A program made the translations under genes and the position numbers. Source: Halococcoides cellulosivorans (GTDB taxonomy: Archaea > Halobacteriota > Halobacteria > Halobacteriales > Haloarculaceae). Taken from it: DNA of 64,000 nucleotides. A model generated the notes under the pieces. That model saw nothing but the letters and a program-made list of their open reading frames with translations, was not told the origin of the DNA and did no database searches. The stretch covers positions 558,001-622,000 of the forward strand of contig NZ_CP028858.1 in the NCBI RefSeq assembly GCF_003058365.1, in the 5' to 3' direction. Shown one piece after another: positions 45,026-53,027 of this stretch (the first letter of the stretch is position 1; the number at the start of each line of letters is the position of its first letter).

Positions 45026-46335
45026 TTATTTGGATTGATTTCGTCAGAGTTGTCTAACTCTCCAACACCATCCGCCCCACCCGGGCCACCCGAAATGGCC
45101 GTCCGAAGCTCTCGGCCCTTCTTGCGGACGGATCCACTGAGATCGCTCAGCCGACGATTGGCCGCCGTGGCGGTCGTGCCTTTGAGCATCTTCGCGCCGA
45201 CGTATCCACCGAGGGCGAGACCTGTCGTCGCGATCTCGCCGCCGGGGACGCTCTGCATGGTGTTGATGGCCGTATGGGCGATATCGGGGGCGTGGGCCAT
45301 GGCGATGGTCCCGGCGGTCATCAGTCCCTCTTTGGACGTCACTGCATCGATCGTGTCGTCTTTCAGGTCGCCGAGAACGTCCGCCCCAGCGTCTTTGAGG
45401 TCCGCACCGATCTTTTTCGACACGTCTTCGGCCGCGTCGCCCGCCGTCGCACTTCCCGCTCCGGCAACGTACTCGTCGGCGACGTGGTCTTCGTCGAGTT
45501 TGTCAGAGAGTTGCTTCTGGAAGGCCATATCTCGACGTTTTGCCTGGGTCGCGGCCTCGCGGTCGCCGCCCGTCGCACTCATGTAGAACGCGTCAGACCG
45601 CACGAGATCGTCGTCACCGAGACCCTCGTCGTCGACTTCCAGCGGCTCGTGGTCGGCGTCATCGTCTGCCTGGGTGTCGCCGTCGTCGGGCGGCGCGGTC
45701 GCCGCGTCGCCGGTCTCGACCGCGTCGGACTCGCCGTCCGCGGGTACGTCAGTGTCCTCACTCGCGAGCCGGTCGATCTTCTGCTCTAACTGCGCGATAC
45801 GCTGTTCGAGGTCGCGCGTCGAAGGCCCGTCGTCGCTCGTGCCCTCACTCGCGCCAGTCTCGCCGTCGTCAGGTGGCGAACTCTCTGAGCTCCCACTCGT
45901 GCTGGCACGCTCGTCGGTGCTGTCGCCAGTCTGGGTCGCCTCAGTCCCAGCGACGACGGCCGCGTCGTCGGCCGTGCCAGTCGAGTCGGCCGTTCCGGTC
46001 GAGTCGATCTGGCTAGTCTGTCCGTCGTCGGGAACGTCGGCGTACTCCTGGCCGGCGGTGTCGCCAGCGGCGGCAACCGGCTCTGGTGCGTCTGCGATGG
46101 AGTCGTCCATGCCGGTGTTGCTGGAAAACGACTGGCTGCCGTCGTCGTCGCTCGCGAGAAAGCCCCCGGCCACGCCACCCATGAGCGCGCTATCGGAGCC
46201 ACCGAGCCGATTCGTCGCCTTCGAGCCGAGGCTCCTCCCACCGCGAGCGCCCTTCTTGGCCAGCCCGGCGGCCATGTTGGTGGCCGGTCGACTCGACGGC
46301 TGAGCGAGCACGAGACCGCCGACGGCGACGCTCAC
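45022..46335 (-). CDS. Array family B protein, copy 3
   Basis: 437 residues from a GTG at 46335; an ATG at 46275 (MAAGLAKKGARGG) is an alternative and coincides with the boundary where copies 3, 4 and 5 start to match. It has the basic Gly region, the FLASDDDGSQSFSSNTGMDDSIADAPEPV block, a long acidic linker, and a coiled coil (DLEQRIAQLEQKIDRLASED). Its C-terminal half has no match to the other copies. It lacks the HDKYD tail, ending instead in NPNK. The A copy 3 gene overlaps its stop. Confidence 0.72.
   Translation of the reverse strand: MSVAVGGLVLAQPSSRPATNMAAGLAKKGARGGRSLGSKATNRLGGSDSALMGGVAGGFLASDDDGSQSFSSNTGMDDSIADAPEPVAAAGDTAGQEYADVPDDGQTSQIDSTGTADSTGTADDAAVVAGTEATQTGDSTDERASTSGSSESSPPDDGETGASEGTSDDGPSTRDLEQRIAQLEQKIDRLASEDTDVPADGESDAVETGDAATAPPDDGDTQADDDADHEPLEVDDEGLGDDDLVRSDAFYMSATGGDREAATQAKRRDMAFQKQLSDKLDEDHVADEYVAGAGSATAGDAAEDVSKKIGADLKDAGADVLGDLKDDTIDAVTSKEGLMTAGTIAMAHAPDIAHTAINTMQSVPGGEIATTGLALGGYVGAKMLKGTTATAANRRLSDLSGSVRKKGRELRTAISGGPGGADGVGELDNSDEINPNK
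45851..45970. repeat. 120-bp linker repeat, copy in B3
   Basis: Partner of the repeat at 42684-42803; it codes for the same acidic linker in B copy 3. Confidence 0.7.
46081..46276. repeat. N-terminal module repeat, diverged copy in B3
   Basis: Related to 47823-48052 and 49555-49784 but with more substitutions. It codes for MAAGLAKKGARGG to GMDDSIADA. Similarity to the other two copies stops just upstream of the MAAGL codons. Confidence 0.65.
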
Positions 46336-46405
46336 GCTTCAAGCGAGTCGTCCCGCGACAAAAATCCCTCTGAAGACAGGGACCGATCGAGACGACTGAC
46401 TCGCC

Positions 46406-47203
46406 CTACTTCGGCCCGATGAGGTCGCCGTTCTCGTCGGTGACACCCCGCCACTCGGCGTGGGTGCGATCGCCGTTGATCGAGAACTTGCCAAAGCCTT
46501 CGATCTGGTACTCCTCGGGTGGCTGCTCGCCCATGTGGAGATAGAGATCGCGAACCTGTGCCATGAGGTTGGCGACGACGATCTCGTGGAACTCGGCCTC
46601 GAAGTCGAAGTCGTCGGCGAAGTCCATCATGGGCATGCCCGCAGTGATGGCATACTCGTAATCGGTGGGTTCGGGCCCGACCTCGATGGAATCGCCGTCG
46701 TCGGTCGCGGCGACGAGTGCGACATCGAGGACGTCCTCGATGCGATTGTCTGGCGTGATGGTGAACGACTTGTGGATCTCCCACGTGCGATCGTCGACTC
46801 GACTCGCGTCGGAGACGAACTCGGCGGGCGATTCGAGCGCCTCGTAGAAGTCCCGGAAGGTGCGGTGGAACTCACCGATGGGGTAGTTCGAGATGGCTTC
46901 GACGCCCCGCATGAGGTGGTCGATGTCCCACATCGGGTGGAGGATGTCGGCATCGGGGAACTCCCGCTGGGCGGCGTACTTCGCACGGGCCTCGACCTGG
47001 GCCATGATGCGCTGCTCGTCGTTGGTTCGGTCGGTGGGATTTACTGGGTAGTCGTCTACATAATGTTCTGTTATATTTCCTTTCCACCCCACGTGAACCA
47101 TATGTTTGTTCTGTTTTTGATCAAATATTCGAATACCAATTTCGGACTCGTCACTACCTGCGAGTTCTGCGTTCATTGCCCCTCCACTCAGTTTTCCACT
47201 CAT
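46406..47203 (-). CDS. Array family A protein, copy 4
   Basis: 265 residues, with a slightly longer N-terminus (MSGKLSGGAMNAELAGSDES) than the other A copies; the ATG nine codons in is an alternative start. Shared blocks: DRTNDEQRIMAQVEARAKYAAQREFPDADIL and YLHMGEQPPEEY. The gene starts 15 nt after the B copy 4 stop. The 5' part is AT-rich. Function unknown. Confidence 0.75.
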   Translation of the reverse strand: MSGKLSGGAMNAELAGSDESEIGIRIFDQKQNKHMVHVGWKGNITEHYVDDYPVNPTDRTNDEQRIMAQVEARAKYAAQREFPDADILHPMWDIDHLMRGVEAISNYPIGEFHRTFRDFYEALESPAEFVSDASRVDDRTWEIHKSFTITPDNRIEDVLDVALVAATDDGDSIEVGPEPTDYEYAITAGMPMMDFADDFDFEAEFHEIVVANLMAQVRDLYLHMGEQPPEEYQIEGFGKFSINGDRTHAEWRGVTDENGDLIGPK

Positions 47204-47218
47204 GTTATCTAATTGATC

Positions 47219-48124
47219 TCAGTTCTCAAACTGACTATTGTCCGTACCTTTCGTTGCTGTCGACGGCCCACTGTCGCCGGAGTTGAGCACGTAGTCGCGG
47301 CCCTTCTGGTAGGCCGCGCTGAACGAGACCTCCTGAGTCTCGTACCAGGCCTTGGCGGAGACGGCGCGGTCGTGGAACCCCTCTCGGACGGAGTCGGGCA
47401 TCGCGCGAGCGACGGTCCCGCCGTAGCGGCCGACGGCCTTCTGTCCGGCGTAGCCGACGAACGCGCCGCCTCCAGCGGCCGCAGCGGTGCCGATTGCGCC
47501 GGGACCGAGTAGCGTTCCGATGAGCGCGGTCGCACCCGTGCCGGCGAGCGTCTTGACGACTTCCTTGGCCGCACCCTCGGTGAGGGTGCCGCCGGAGCCG
47601 TCGTCGGTGAGCCCCCCGATCTCGCGTCGCATGGCGGCGGCGTTCTGATCCTGCGCCTGGAATCGCGCGGCGAGGGCGCGGTCGCCGTCCGCGAGGTTCG
47701 TGTACATCGGATCGATGTCGTGGTCCGCGCCGGTGTCGCGGGTCTGGGTGACGCGCTCGACGTCGCGGTCCTCGGTGTCGAACGGCGTGGTGTACTCGCG
47801 ACGACTGCCATCGTCGGCGGCCCCAGTCGCACCGACCGCAGAGACCGGTTCCGGCGCGTCGGTGATGGAGTCGTCCATGCCGGTGTTGCTGGAGAACGAT
47901 TGAGTGCCGTCGTCGTCGCTGGCGAGAAAGCCCCCGGTCATGCCACCCATGAACGCGCTATCGCCACTGCCGAGCGTGGAGCTGGCCTTCGAGCCGACCC
48001 GCTTGCCCCCGCGAGCGCCCTTCTTGGCCAGCCCGGCGGCCATGCCGGCGGCGGTAATACACCATGGCCAACGCCTCGGCTGGTGGGAGATGCGAGACGC
48101 GATCGGTGCCGAGGCGTGAGTCAC
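47219..48124 (-). CDS. Array family B protein, copy 4 (N-terminus replaced)
   Basis: 301 residues from a GTG at 48124, which has a TATA-like box about 30 nt upstream. The first 25 residues are not hydrophobic and match no other copy. From AAGMAAGLAKKGARGGKRVG to APEPVSAVGATG it is nearly identical to copy 5 at DNA level (230 bp, 6 differences). After that come a different Asp-rich region and a Gly/Ala-rich hydrophobic stretch (LIGTLLGPGAIGTAAAAGGG). It lacks the membrane module that opens copy 5 and also the HDKYD tail. Confidence 0.72.
   Translation of the reverse strand: MTHASAPIASRISHQPRRWPWCITAAGMAAGLAKKGARGGKRVGSKASSTLGSGDSAFMGGMTGGFLASDDDGTQSFSSNTGMDDSITDAPEPVSAVGATGAADDGSRREYTTPFDTEDRDVERVTQTRDTGADHDIDPMYTNLADGDRALAARFQAQDQNAAAMRREIGGLTDDGSGGTLTEGAAKEVVKTLAGTGATALIGTLLGPGAIGTAAAAGGGAFVGYAGQKAVGRYGGTVARAMPDSVREGFHDRAVSAKAWYETQEVSFSAAYQKGRDYVLNSGDSGPSTATKGTDNSQFEN
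47823..48052. repeat. 230-bp N-terminal module repeat, copy in B4
   Basis: Aligned by eye with 49555-49784, it shows 6 differences over 230 bp and no gaps. Similarity ends sharply at 48052/49784, next to the codons for the MAAGL boundary. Confidence 0.85.
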
Positions 48125-48150
48125 ACTTGTCGAACTGTCGAATGCAACGG

Positions 48151-48162
48151 TCTAAAATCCAG
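48151..48162 (-). promoter_or_regulatory. Possible TATA box for B copy 4
   Basis: On the minus strand the sequence reads GGATTTTAGACC, centred about 30 nt before the GTG at 48124, in the 53-bp gap after A copy 5. It suggests that cassette 4 can be transcribed on its own. Confidence 0.4.
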
Positions 48163-48177
48163 TTGATCGGGCAGCGG

Positions 48178-48978
48178 TCACGGGTCGGGAAATTCGATGG
48201 TGAAATCGTAGTCGTCAGGAACGTGGATCTCGTCGGGATCGCGTCGAATGCCGTCACCGTGGAAGCCCGAGACCTTGCCCGGCCCGTCGACCAGATAGGC
48301 CTCTGGCGGTTGCTCGCCCATGTGGAGATAGGTGTCTCGGACCTGAGCGAGCAGGTGTTGCATGACGAGCACGTGGAAGTGATCCTCGTAGGGATAGTCC
48401 TCGACGAACGGAATCGGAATCAACTCACAGGTCACGACATCCGCGTCGAAATCGTCGTACGTTGGGCCGACGAAGCGAGGCTCGGATTCCCCCGCGAGGA
48501 CGTACTCGACCGAGACGTCTGCGACGCGTCCGATGCGATTGTCGGCGGTGATCGTGAACGGCTGTCTCACGACAATCGAGGCGTCCTGGACGTTCGATCG
48601 GTCGTGGTCGATCAGCGGCCAGGGATCGTCCAGCGCCTCGTAAAACGGACGGAATTCGCGGTTGAACGCGCTCATGGAGTAGTTCGAGAGCGCCTCGACG
48701 CCGCGTTTGAGGAACTCCGGGTTCCAGAGGTCGGGGAGGATGTCCTCCTCGGGGAACGCTCGCTGGGCCTCGTATCGGGCCCGCGCGGCGACCTGATTCA
48801 TGATCTGCTGTTGTTCGTCCGTGCGGTCTTCAGGTTTGTTCGGATAATCTGGTGTAGCGTGCTGGTTTATGTCTCCATTCCAATATATTGATATTACGTG
48901 CCTGTTGCCTCTCTCATCAAAAACTTCGACACCGCAGTCCTCTTCGTCGTGGCCTAGTATGTTCGATTCCATTCTCAT
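48178..48978 (-). CDS. Array family A protein, copy 5
   Basis: 266 residues. N-terminus ESNILGHDEEDCGVEVFD, HVISIYWNGDINQH; shared AQRAFPEEDIL and YLHMGEQPPEAY blocks. It overlaps the B copy 5 stop by 4 nt (ATGA), so the pair is coupled. The C-terminus is distinct and ends in a short acidic tail. Soluble. Function unknown; partner of the head B gene. Confidence 0.76.
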   Translation of the reverse strand: MRMESNILGHDEEDCGVEVFDERGNRHVISIYWNGDINQHATPDYPNKPEDRTDEQQQIMNQVAARARYEAQRAFPEEDILPDLWNPEFLKRGVEALSNYSMSAFNREFRPFYEALDDPWPLIDHDRSNVQDASIVVRQPFTITADNRIGRVADVSVEYVLAGESEPRFVGPTYDDFDADVVTCELIPIPFVEDYPYEDHFHVLVMQHLLAQVRDTYLHMGEQPPEAYLVDGPGKVSGFHGDGIRRDPDEIHVPDDYDFTIEFPDP

Positions 48979-49892
48979 TCGTATTTATCGTGCGAATTGA
49001 CTGTCTCGTCGATCCCGCCAAGCTTCTCGTCCATCCACCCTTTCCCAGCATGGTAGCCGATCGAGAAGTTCTGCCGCTGTCGATTGAGCCATTGCTTGCC
49101 GTCGTCGTAGGCTTTGCCAGTTCCCTCCGCTCCGAAGTAGGCGCCCGCTCCAGCCAGCCCGGTGATGGTAATCGCCATCTCGGGACTGGAGCCCGCCGCC
49201 TCGGCACCTCCTCCTGCGAGGACAGGCGTCGCAATTTTCTTGATTCCCTCCGCAACCATCGACTTGTTCGACTCTTTCAACAGCCCCTTCCCGACGCTGT
49301 CGTCGCCACCGCTGTCGTCAGTCAGCGACTGAATCTCTTGCTGGAGTGACTCCATCTGCTGCTCTTGGGCGACGAGTTCGCGCTGCTGGGCGACCATCTG
49401 ACGGTCATTCTGCATGAACTCGTGGGCGACGGCCTCGTCGCCGCCGGCCTTTGCGACGTAGGTGTCCCACTCGTCGACGTTGGGATCGGGCGCGCGGTCG
49501 GCCTGGGTGGGACGGCCCGGACGATCCACGCGCTCGAAGCTGTCGGGCGTGTCGCCAGTCGCACCGACCGCAGAGACCGGTTCCGGCGCGTCTGCGATGG
49601 AGTCGTCCATGCCGGTGTTGCTGGAGAACGATTGAGTGCCGTCCTCGTCGCTGGCGAGAAAGCCCCCGGCCATGCCACCCATGAACGCGCCATCGCCACT
49701 GCCGAGCGTGGAACTGGCCTTCGAGCCGACCCGCTTGCCCCCGCGAGCGCCCTTCTTGGCCAGCCCGGCGGCCATGCCGGCGGCACCCATGCCGGCCGCG
49801 GAGAGCGCGCCGAGCATGAGCATGGTGACGATCATGGCGATGGCGAGCATCCCGCCGAAGGGGAAGGTGATCTGCTGGATGGTGGTGACCAT
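48975..49892 (-). CDS. Array family B protein, copy 5 (head gene with membrane segment)
   Basis: 305 residues from the ATG at 49892. The N-terminus is strongly hydrophobic (GGMLAIAMIVTMLMLGALSAAGMGAAG), followed by the basic AKKGARGGKRVGSKAS stretch and the shared FLASDEDGTQSFSSNTGMDD block. Then comes a Gln/Glu-rich coiled coil (VAQQRELVAQEQQMESLQQ), a Gly/Ala-rich hydrophobic region, and the tail NSHDKYE. The frame stays open for 35 more codons upstream, back to a TGA near 49999, without a start codon. That suggests it may be cut from a longer ancestor. Confidence 0.74.
   Translation of the reverse strand: MVTTIQQITFPFGGMLAIAMIVTMLMLGALSAAGMGAAGMAAGLAKKGARGGKRVGSKASSTLGSGDGAFMGGMAGGFLASDEDGTQSFSSNTGMDDSIADAPEPVSAVGATGDTPDSFERVDRPGRPTQADRAPDPNVDEWDTYVAKAGGDEAVAHEFMQNDRQMVAQQRELVAQEQQMESLQQEIQSLTDDSGGDDSVGKGLLKESNKSMVAEGIKKIATPVLAGGGAEAAGSSPEMAITITGLAGAGAYFGAEGTGKAYDDGKQWLNRQRQNFSIGYHAGKGWMDEKLGGIDETVNSHDKYE
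49555..49784. repeat. 230-bp N-terminal module repeat, copy in B5
   Basis: Partner of 47823-48052 (6 differences seen). Beyond 49784 this copy continues into the membrane-segment codons that B4 lacks. Confidence 0.85.
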
Positions 49893-50094
49893 CGAGGCGG
49901 AACTGGAGTTGAAGGCGGCGTCGGTGGCGACGGGGGCGGCCCCGCCCGCGGCGATCTCGACCCAGTCGCTCCACGGCGGCCTCCGACTGTCGAGGGCGAC
50001 TCACCGATGGCGACCACAGGCGATCACCTCGATCGGGATCATCGAAACTCTGTCCAGGTGCTGGCCGACCGACGGCGTCGATCTGACGGCCCGA

Positions 50095-50628
50095 TCAGGC
50101 GAACTGCTCGTCGTACAGATCCATCGCGTGGGCGATGGCGTCCTCGGCGGCCGCACGATCTTTCCAGCCCTCGACGGTCGTCTCCTTGTCGGCTTCGAGG
50201 TTCTTGTAGGTCTCGAAGAACTCCGCGATCTCGTCGCGCTGCTGGTCGGTGAGGTCGTCGAGGTCCTGCACGGCGTCGTAGCGGGGGTCCTCGGTCGGAA
50301 CGGCGATGACCTTGTCGTCCTGTTCGCCGTCGTCGTCCATGTTCATCAGCGCGACCGGGCGCGCTTCGATCGCACACCCGGGGAACGTCTGGTCCTCGAC
50401 GAGCACGAGGACGTCCAGTGGGTCACCGTCGTCGTAGTACGTCCGTGGGATAAAGCCGTAGTCGGAGGGGTAGTGGACGTTCGAGTGCAGCACCCGATCC
50501 AGAACGACACCGGGCACCGACTTGTCGTACTCGTATTTGTTACGTTCGCCTTTGAGACACTCCACGACCGCCGTGATCGTCTCCGGCGGGTTCGGGCCCG
50601 CAGGAACGTCTTCCCAGAGGTTGGACAT
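50095..50628 (-). CDS. ppa: Inorganic pyrophosphatase
   Basis: 177 residues, a soluble family I pyrophosphatase. The metal signature is DDGDPLDVLVL, preceded by HYPSDYGFIPRTYYD and followed by DDKVIAVPTEDPRY. Length is standard. It hydrolyses pyrophosphate released by biosynthesis. It lies upstream of the A/B array on the same strand, with a 202-bp gap, so a link is not implied. Confidence 0.96.
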   Translation of the reverse strand: MSNLWEDVPAGPNPPETITAVVECLKGERNKYEYDKSVPGVVLDRVLHSNVHYPSDYGFIPRTYYDDGDPLDVLVLVEDQTFPGCAIEARPVALMNMDDDGEQDDKVIAVPTEDPRYDAVQDLDDLTDQQRDEIAEFFETYKNLEADKETTVEGWKDRAAAEDAIAHAMDLYDEQFA

Positions 50629-50847
50629 TGCAAGCGACGTTCCGAGTCGATTCCCTTAGGCCCTTCCGGATCGGATCTGAAACAATCACGACCGGTTCAG
50701 TTTCACGCAGATATTTATCAAAAGTTACAATGAAAATCGGTTCAATTACTACTACGGCGATGATTCGAAAGTAATTCGATACACCGGACTGCCGGCCGAG
50801 GCGGTTCAGACCCGTCGTCGGACCGGTAACCCAATCGCTTTAACAAC

Positions 50848-50858
50848 TCTTAAATACC
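50848..50858 (+). promoter_or_regulatory. TATA box of the PadR-like gene
   Basis: TCTTAAATACC, about 25 nt before the ATG at 50879, which fits a leaderless haloarchaeal transcript. The rest of the 250-bp gap after ppa is AT-rich near 50700-50780 and holds no gene. Confidence 0.6.
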
Positions 50859-50878
50859 GTGATGACATTTCACTAACC

Positions 50879-51238
50879 ATGTCAGAGTCACAAAGCGTGG
50901 CCGAGTCGCCAACCGTCGCACGAGAGTTGACCGCGTTCCAGCACAATATCCTGATGATTCTCGCGGACGAGGCCCGCTACGGCCTCGCCATCAAACGCGA
51001 ACTCGAAGATTACTACGAATCCGAAGTCAACCACGGCCGACTCTACCCGAACCTCGACGACCTCGTCGAGATGGATCTCGTCGAGAAGAGCGAACTCGAC
51101 AAACGGACCAACCAGTACGCGCTCACCGAAGCGGGCTACGACGCCATCCTCGAACAGCTGTCCTGGGAGTTCTCCCGTCTGCTCTCCGAAGACGGTCGGC
51201 GTGGGGACATCGAGGCGCTGCTCGAAGCCGCGAACTAA
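50879..51238 (+). CDS. PadR-like winged-helix transcriptional regulator
   Basis: 119 residues. The winged helix runs from FQHNILMILADEARYGLAIKREL through VNHGRLYPNLDDLVEMDLVEKS and the wing LDKRTNQYALTEAG. The C-terminal helix probably dimerises. The N-terminus has a short Ser/Glu tail. It converges with rnhA, with 5 bp between stops. Target unknown. Confidence 0.88.
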   Translation: MSESQSVAESPTVARELTAFQHNILMILADEARYGLAIKRELEDYYESEVNHGRLYPNLDDLVEMDLVEKSELDKRTNQYALTEAGYDAILEQLSWEFSRLLSEDGRRGDIEALLEAAN

Positions 51239-51243
51239 CCCCG

Positions 51244-51834
51244 CTAGTTTTCGAACGCGTCGTTCGCGAGTTCGTCGGCCCTGTCGTTGAGTTCGCGCGG
51301 GACGTGTTCGATGTCGAACTCCTCGAAGTTCTCCAGCAGTTGCCGCACCCGAATCCGGCGTTCGCGCAGGTCAGGGTCGTTCGTGTCGTACGCCCCGGTG
51401 ACCTGCTTGACGATCAACTCCGAGTCCCCGCGGACGACGACCGCACCGAACCCGTGGTCGGCGGCGACCTCCAGCGCGCGGATCAGGGCCTCGTACTCCG
51501 CGACGTTGTTGGTCGCTCGGCCGATGCGCTCGGAGCCCTCCGCAACGATGCCGTCCTCGGCAGCGACGACCACGAACCCGATGGCCGCCGGTCCGGGATT
51601 GCCCCGACAGGCACCGTCGAAATAGACGTGGGCGCGCCCGCCGCCGTCGCTCAACAGGCCACGCAGGCGGGCCGAGTCGCCCTGGAGGACGACTTTCTCG
51701 TCGTAGGCGACGGCCGTCCCGCCGGCGTGGCGCGCCCGCCAGCGCTCGTGGTCGGTGTTGCCCTCCTCGACGGACACTCCTGCCTCGACGAGTCGGTCCC
51801 GCGCCGCACTCGGATCGCACTCGATGACTGGCAT
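51244..51834 (-). CDS. rnhA: Ribonuclease HI with N-terminal extension
   Basis: 196 residues. The RNase H domain (about 67-196) shows all four acids: VYFDGACRGNPGPAA, NNVAEYEALIRALE, VVRGDSELIVKQV and LNDRADELAND. The first 65 residues are a separate small domain common in haloarchaeal homologues. It removes RNA from RNA-DNA hybrids. It diverges from tfb with about 120 bp between starts. Confidence 0.94.
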   Translation of the reverse strand: MPVIECDPSAARDRLVEAGVSVEEGNTDHERWRARHAGGTAVAYDEKVVLQGDSARLRGLLSDGGGRAHVYFDGACRGNPGPAAIGFVVVAAEDGIVAEGSERIGRATNNVAEYEALIRALEVAADHGFGAVVVRGDSELIVKQVTGAYDTNDPDLRERRIRVRQLLENFEEFDIEHVPRELNDRADELANDAFEN

Positions 51835-51904
51835 ACCCGCCAGAGAACTCCCAAGCCCTTGGATCTGTGGATATTCTCGTTCCTGTCCCTTCGCAAAGGA
51901 CCGA

Positions 51905-51930
51905 AAGATTTATGCCCAAGAGCTTAAGGG
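51905..51930 (+). promoter_or_regulatory. tfb promoter region
   Basis: Two TATA-like boxes, AGATTTATGCCC and GAGCTTAAGGG, lie 28-53 nt before the tfb ATG. The second has the better spacing for a short-leader transcript. Confidence 0.5.
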
Positions 51931-51957
51931 GGCTGGATCTACTACCATAAAAGTGCG

Positions 51958-52923
51958 ATGACACGGTCCACCCGCCAGCGAGAGCGCGCGTCCGAGACCC
52001 GAACCCAGGAGGACACCGAGGAAGGCGTCCGTGTCTGTCCAGAGTGTGACTCCGAGAACCTCGCACGGAGTTCGGACCGGGGGGAACTCATCTGCGAGGA
52101 CTGCGGCCTGGTCGTCGACGACGAGAACATCGACCCGGGTCCAGAGTGGCGCGCGTTCAACCATCAGGAACGACAGGAGAAATCGCGGGTGGGGGCACCG
52201 ACGACGAAGACGATGCACGACAAGGGGTTGACGACGACGATCGACTGGAAGGACAAAGACGCCTACGGTCGATCGATCTCCTCGAAAAAGCGGTCCCAGA
52301 TGCACCGCTTGCGGAAGTGGCAGGAACGCATCCGGACCAAAGACGCGGGCGAGCGCAACCTGCAGTTCGCGCTCTCGGAGATCGACCGCATGGCCTCCGC
52401 ACTGGGCGTGCCGCGCTCGGTGCGGGAGGTCGCGTCGGTGATCTACCGGCGCGCACTCGACGACGACCTCATCCGCGGCCGATCGATCGAGGGCGTCGCG
52501 ACGAGCGCGTTGTACGCCGCGTGCCGGAAAGAGGGCATTCCCCGTAGCCTCGAAGAGATCGGTGAGGTCTCGCGGGTCGAACGCAAGGAGATCGGGCGCA
52601 CCTATCGGTATATCTCCCAGGAACTCGGCCTGGAGATGGAGCCCGTCGATCCCAAAAAGTACGTGCCGCGATTCTGTTCGGAACTCGACCTCTCCGAGGA
52701 GGTCCAGACGAAAGCCAACGAGATCATCGAGGAGACCGCCAACCAGGGGCTGCTCTCCGGGAAGTCACCCACGGGCTACGCCGCCGCGGCGATCTACGCG
52801 GCAAGCCTGCTCTGCAACGAAAAGAAGACCCAGCGCGAGGTCGCTGACGTCGCGCAGGTCACCGAGGTGACGATCCGGAACCGGTATCAAGAGCAGATCG
52901 AAGCGATGGGCATCCCCAGTTAG
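51958..52923 (+). CDS. tfb: Transcription initiation factor IIB (TFB)
   Basis: 321 residues. The N-terminal zinc ribbon has two cysteine pairs ([11 protein letters not shown] and [10 protein letters not shown]). The B-finger/linker is [18 protein letters not shown]. Two cyclin repeats follow (about 125-210 and 220-310), the second with [17 protein letters not shown] and an end helix [15 protein letters not shown] that reads the BRE. It recruits RNA polymerase to TBP-bound promoters. Haloarchaea carry several TFBs; this one is next to rnhA, a common arrangement. Confidence 0.97.
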   Translation: MTRSTRQRERASETRTQEDTEEGVRVCPECDSENLARSSDRGELICEDCGLVVDDENIDPGPEWRAFNHQERQEKSRVGAPTTKTMHDKGLTTTIDWKDKDAYGRSISSKKRSQMHRLRKWQERIRTKDAGERNLQFALSEIDRMASALGVPRSVREVASVIYRRALDDDLIRGRSIEGVATSALYAACRKEGIPRSLEEIGEVSRVERKEIGRTYRYISQELGLEMEPVDPKKYVPRFCSELDLSEEVQTKANEIIEETANQGLLSGKSPTGYAAAAIYAASLLCNEKKTQREVADVAQVTEVTIRNRYQEQIEAMGIPS

Positions 52924-52945
52924 ACGGTCTTCCAGTTAGAGAATA

Positions 52946-52979
52946 CCATCTGGGGGATTGAATTACAGTACCCAGATGG
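52946..52979. terminator. Hairpin between convergent tfb and GT87-like genes
   Basis: Perfect 9-nt arms CCATCTGGG (52946-52954) and CCCAGATGG (52971-52979) with a 16-nt AT-rich loop, in the gap between two convergent genes. It may end transcription from both sides. Confidence 0.55.
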
Positions 52980-53027
52980 CCCCTATCACACTGAATATCA
53001 GAGATTGCGATTCGATTTGTCTGGCGA

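Noticed and set aside
48975-49892. Family B as a phage tape-measure or holin-type protein because of its Gly/Ala-rich hydrophobic parts
   Set aside because: No phage structural genes, integrase or attachment site nearby, and the paired A gene is not explained by this.
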